This document shows, in pieces, positions 61,007-64,000 of a DNA stretch of 64,000 nt. The notes under the pieces are model-generated. The model saw only the letters and a program-made list of their open reading frames with translations, searched no databases and had not been told where the DNA came from. The position numbers were made by a program, and so were the translations under genes. Each line of letters starts with the position of its first letter. The stretch's first letter is position 1. The DNA is from Roseovarius bejariae (GTDB taxonomy: Bacteria > Pseudomonadota > Alphaproteobacteria > Rhodobacterales > Rhodobacteraceae). The stretch spans positions 2,423,501 to 2,487,500 of the forward strand of contig NZ_SZWE01000001.1 of NCBI RefSeq assembly GCF_009669325.1, in the 5' to 3' direction.

Positions 61007-62325
61007 TGCGGTATGTACTGACCCTCCTTGTGGCATGTGTTTTATGGGCCGCCCCGGTGGTGGCGCAAGACGGGCCATTGCGGATTGAGATCACCGAAGG
61101 GGTGATCGAGCCGATGCCCTTTGCCGCGCCGGATTTTGTCGCCAGTGATGCGGCGGGCGCCGAAATGGGCCGCAAGATCGCGGAAGTGATCGCGGCGGAC
61201 CTGGCGGGCACCGGATTGTTCCGGGAGATTCAACCCGAGGCGTTTATTAGCAAGATCACCAGTTTTTCCAGCCCGGTACAGTTTGCCGACTGGAAGGCGA
61301 TCAATGCGCAGGCCCTGATCACCGGGGCGGTGTCGGTGGACGATGGCGGCAAGGTTGTCGTGCGCTTCCGCCTGTTCGATGTTTTCGCCGGTCAGGAGTT
61401 GGGCGATGGCCTGCAACTGGTCGGGACGCAGGCGGGCTGGCGCCGGATTGCGCATAAGGTGGCCGATCAGGTGTACAGCCGGATTACTGGCGAGGCACCT
61501 TATTTTGACAGCCGGGTGGTCTTTGTGTCCGAAACCGGGCCCAAGGACAAACGGCAGAAGCGGCTGGCGATCATGGATTATGACGGGGCGAACGTGAAAT
61601 ACCTGACCAACAGTTCGTCAATCGTGCTGGCGCCGCGGTTCTCACCGAATGGCGATAGGGTGCTTTATACCAGCTATGAAAGTGGATTTCCGCGGATTTA
61701 CCTGTTGGACGTGGGTAGCGTACAGCGTCGTGTTCTGGAAAGTCAGGACGGCACGATGAGCTTCGCGCCGCGCTTTGGCCCGGATGGGCAGACGGTGGTG
61801 TATTCGCTGACGCGCGGTGGCAATACCGATTTGTATCGGATGGATCTGACCACCGGGGCAAATACGCGCCTGACCTCGGCCCCCTCGATCGAGACGGCGC
61901 CGAGTTTCAGCCCCGATGGCAGCAAGATTGTCTTTGAATCGGATCGTTCGGGGGTGCCGCAGATATACGTGATGCCCGCAAATGGCGGGGAGGCACAGCG
62001 GATCAGTTTCGGGCAGGGGCGCTATGGCACTCCGGTCTGGTCGCCGCGCGGGGATTTGATCGCTTTCACCAAGCAGTCCAAGGGGCGTTTCCATATCGGG
62101 GTGATGCGCACAGATGGCAGCGAAGAACGGCTTTTGACCGCATCTTTCCTTGACGAAGGCCCGACATGGTCGCCGAATGGCCGGGTGATCATGTTCACCC
62201 GTGAGACGCAGGGCGCACAGGGCCGTGCGAGCCTATACACGGTGGACATCACGGGCCGTAATCCGCGGCAGGTGCCGACGAACACTGGTGCGAGTGACCC
62301 GGCGTGGTCTCCGTTGCAGGATTGA
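61003..62325 (+). CDS. tolB: Tol-Pal system beta-propeller protein TolB
   Basis: 440 aa with a signal peptide ([19 protein letters not shown]), an N-terminal domain and a six-blade WD40-like propeller with repeated FSPDGS/WSPNGR motifs. It binds Pal in the periplasm. Confidence 0.98.
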   Translation: MMRYVLTLLVACVLWAAPVVAQDGPLRIEITEGVIEPMPFAAPDFVASDAAGAEMGRKIAEVIAADLAGTGLFREIQPEAFISKITSFSSPVQFADWKAINAQALITGAVSVDDGGKVVVRFRLFDVFAGQELGDGLQLVGTQAGWRRIAHKVADQVYSRITGEAPYFDSRVVFVSETGPKDKRQKRLAIMDYDGANVKYLTNSSSIVLAPRFSPNGDRVLYTSYESGFPRIYLLDVGSVQRRVLESQDGTMSFAPRFGPDGQTVVYSLTRGGNTDLYRMDLTTGANTRLTSAPSIETAPSFSPDGSKIVFESDRSGVPQIYVMPANGGEAQRISFGQGRYGTPVWSPRGDLIAFTKQSKGRFHIGVMRTDGSEERLLTASFLDEGPTWSPNGRVIMFTRETQGAQGRASLYTVDITGRNPRQVPTNTGASDPAWSPLQD

Positions 62326-62413
62326 GTATGGTTTTCCGCGCGTTTCCAAGGCACGCGGCCTGTGGTAGAACGAGATTGAGCAAACGACAGACAAGCAAAT
62401 GGGGCGAAACGAC

Positions 62414-62923
62414 ATGACATATCTTGGCAAAGTGACACTTCTTTGTGCAGGTTTGGCCTTGGCCGCCTGTACCAATGCGGACCGGTTCGACGATACCAAT
62501 ACCGTTGACCTGAATGGCACGGGCGGTTTCGCTCCGGGGAGTGCGCAAGACCCCAAGTCGCCGCTGTACTTCCAGCAGGCGATTGGCGACCGGGTCTTGT
62601 TCGCCGTGGATCAATCCACGCTGAGCCCCTCGGCGATGAGTACGCTGGACGGTCAGGCGCAATGGCTGATGAGCAATGCCGATTACACCGCAACCATCGA
62701 AGGTCATGCCGACGAGCAGGGCACGCGCGAGTACAACCTTGCGCTTGGTGCGCGTCGGGCCAATTCGGTTCAGGAATACCTTGTGAGCAAGGGCGTTGCG
62801 CCCTCGCGCCTCAAGGTCGTGAGCTATGGCAAGGAACGCCCGATTGAGATTTGCAGCAGCGAAGCCTGCTATGCCAAGAACCGCCGGGCCGTAACCGTGA
62901 TTTCGGTTGTTCCAACAAGCTGA
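62414..62923 (+). CDS. pal: Peptidoglycan-associated lipoprotein
   Basis: 169-aa outer-membrane lipoprotein. Lipobox LALAAC places the lipidated cysteine at C19. The OmpA-like domain carries the peptidoglycan site (TIEGHADEQGTREYNLALGARRANSVQEYL). ATG 62414 was chosen over one five codons upstream because it gives a normal signal peptide. Confidence 0.97.
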   Translation: MTYLGKVTLLCAGLALAACTNADRFDDTNTVDLNGTGGFAPGSAQDPKSPLYFQQAIGDRVLFAVDQSTLSPSAMSTLDGQAQWLMSNADYTATIEGHADEQGTREYNLALGARRANSVQEYLVSKGVAPSRLKVVSYGKERPIEICSSEACYAKNRRAVTVISVVPTS

Positions 62924-62945
62924 TGACGTGATCGGGGAGGCGGCC

Positions 62946-63791
62946 ATGCAGCGGTTCATTCGTATTTTCGGGTTTTGTGTACTCGTGGCCCTGCCCGGGT
63001 TTGTCGCGGCGCAGGAGCGCACCGAAACGCTTGCCGATATCAGGCAGGAGTTGTCGGTGCTCTACGTGGAAATCCAGAAGCTCAAACGTGAGTTGAACAC
63101 CACCGGCGGGGCCGGTGGGTTGTCGTCAGGTGGGAGCCTGTTGAACCGGGTGAATGCCATCGAGGGCGAGTTGCAGCGTCTGACCTCGAAAACCGAGGAG
63201 TTGGAGTTCCGCGTGAATCGCGTGGCCGAGGATGGCGCGAACCGGGTCGGCGATCTGGAGTTCCGCCTGTGCGAGCTGGAAGAGGATTGCGACATCGGCA
63301 GTCTCGGCGAAAGCACCACCTTGGGCGGGATCGACACCGCAACGGGCGGCGATGGGGCCGCCCCCTTGCCCGATGCGAATACGGGTGACGGCGATCAGCT
63401 GCAGATGGCCGTGGCCGAACAGTCGGATTTCGACGCCGCCAAGGCGGCCATGGACGCCGGGAGTTATGAAGCGGCAGCCGAGAAGTTCGCGGCCTTCCGC
63501 AGCACCTATCCCGGCGGGCCCCTGACCGGGAAAGCCGGCCTGTTGCAGGGGGAATCCCTTGAAGGGGCCGGGCAGTTGACTCAAGCGGCACGCGTCTATC
63601 TTGATCTTTTCAGCGCTGACCCGAACGGGGCCGTGGCCCCGCAAGCCTTGTTCCGTCTGGGCCGGTCGCTTGGCCGATTGGGTAAGACCGAGGAAGGTTG
63701 CGTGACACTGGCCGAGGTGGAAACCCGGTTCCCGGAGTCCGATGCGGTTCTCGAGGCGCAATCATCGATGCGCAACCTGGGATGTCAGTGA
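62946..63791 (+). CDS. cpoB: Tol-Pal associated coordinator CpoB/YbgF
   Basis: 281 aa with signal peptide (QRFIRIFGFCVLVALPGFVAA), an N-terminal coiled coil (about 25-90) and C-terminal TPR repeats (from about 165). It coordinates peptidoglycan synthesis with outer-membrane constriction. GGGAGG precedes ATG 62946. Confidence 0.92.
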   Translation: MQRFIRIFGFCVLVALPGFVAAQERTETLADIRQELSVLYVEIQKLKRELNTTGGAGGLSSGGSLLNRVNAIEGELQRLTSKTEELEFRVNRVAEDGANRVGDLEFRLCELEEDCDIGSLGESTTLGGIDTATGGDGAAPLPDANTGDGDQLQMAVAEQSDFDAAKAAMDAGSYEAAAEKFAAFRSTYPGGPLTGKAGLLQGESLEGAGQLTQAARVYLDLFSADPNGAVAPQALFRLGRSLGRLGKTEEGCVTLAEVETRFPESDAVLEAQSSMRNLGCQ

Positions 63792-64000
63792 CGCCCGATA
63801 CTTCGTTGATTTGCGATCGTATCACGGGCTTCTTCCTGCCCGCCCCGCCGATTGCCTTGGGAGTGGCCGTTTCTGGTGGAAGTGACTCGCTTGGGTTGCT
63901 GGTTGTACTGGCGCAATGGGCGGCCGAGGGCGGCCCGACGATTCATGCTGTGACGGTTGATCATGGGTTGCGTGCTGAAGCGGCCAGTGAGGCGCAGGAG
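63782..64000 (+). CDS. tilS: tRNA(Ile)-lysidine synthase, 3' end outside window
   Basis: The first 73 codons. The P-loop-like VAVSGGSDSLGLLVVLAQW, with SGGSDS, and HAVTVDHGLRAEAASEAQE identify TilS. It makes lysidine at C34 of tRNA-Ile. ATG 63782 overlaps cpoB by 10 bp; GTG 63788 is the alternative. Confidence 0.95.
   Translation, partial: MSVTPDTSLICDRITGFFLPAPPIALGVAVSGGSDSLGLLVVLAQWAAEGGPTIHAVTVDHGLRAEAASEAQE

Overview
Organism. The window looks like a chromosomal segment of an alphaproteobacterium of the Rhodobacterales (Roseobacter group). Reasons: high GC; the recR-ybaB-dnaX block; rpsU next to a COQ9-family gene; TrcR (DUF1013); a four-cysteine FnrL-type regulator; and a ybgC-tolQRAB-pal-cpoB-tilS operon. 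This assignment is inferred from gene content, not from a database search. No rRNA, tRNA, CRISPR array, transposase or phage gene was seen.

Layout. 1-2437 (minus): aldehyde dehydrogenase, a GT25 glycosyltransferase and the start of a GT11 fucosyltransferase. 2576-7552: peroxiredoxin, an AstE/AspA-type zinc hydrolase, a small membrane protein, rpsU, COQ9 and a quinone oxidoreductase. 7566-36764: a Wzx/Wzy-type exopolysaccharide locus with BNR-repeat protein, glycosyltransferases, WecG-like transferase, Wzy-like polymerase, Wzx flippase, Wzz/GumC protein, a CpsD-like partner and an initiating sugar transferase. Embedded in it is one compact operon (13848-30917): a six-domain PKS (KS-AT-KR-DH-ACP-TE), a GT2 glycosyltransferase, an NRPS module (formyltransferase, adenylation domain split by a luciferase-like monooxygenase, carrier protein), its own phosphopantetheinyl transferase, two SGNH-like hydrolases (one fused to a glycoside-hydrolase-like domain) and another GT2. 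This is the most unusual part of the window.

37267-44738 is mostly housekeeping: RNase T2, trcR, DUF4386 protein, recR, ybaB, dnaX, zinc metallopeptidase, a tyrosine-phosphatase-like protein and fnrL. 45023-52208 is a sensing and stress block: a PAS hybrid histidine kinase, a convergent OmpR-type regulator, BON and CBS proteins, two DUF2267 proteins, a small HTH protein and a stress-type membrane protein. Three FNR-box-like palindromes (TTGAT-N4-RTCAA) sit upstream of these small genes, close to the FnrL gene that could read them. Intergenic stretches here and at 5.1-5.5 kb share tandem 11-bp repeats and GTACG palindromes. 52284-64000 returns to core genes: threonine aldolase, YcgN, ribF, a tandem pair of LysM/solute-binding proteins, thpR, the Tol-Pal operon and the start of tilS.

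How the genes may work together. The PKS/NRPS/PPTase set is self-sufficient for making and activating a small acyl-aminoacyl unit. The adenylation pocket reads by eye as close to the glycine code. Its interleaving with glycosyltransferases and placement between polymer-assembly genes suggest that the product is glycosylated, or attached to a glycan or glycolipid made by the same locus. That link is inference; no product can be named from sequence alone.
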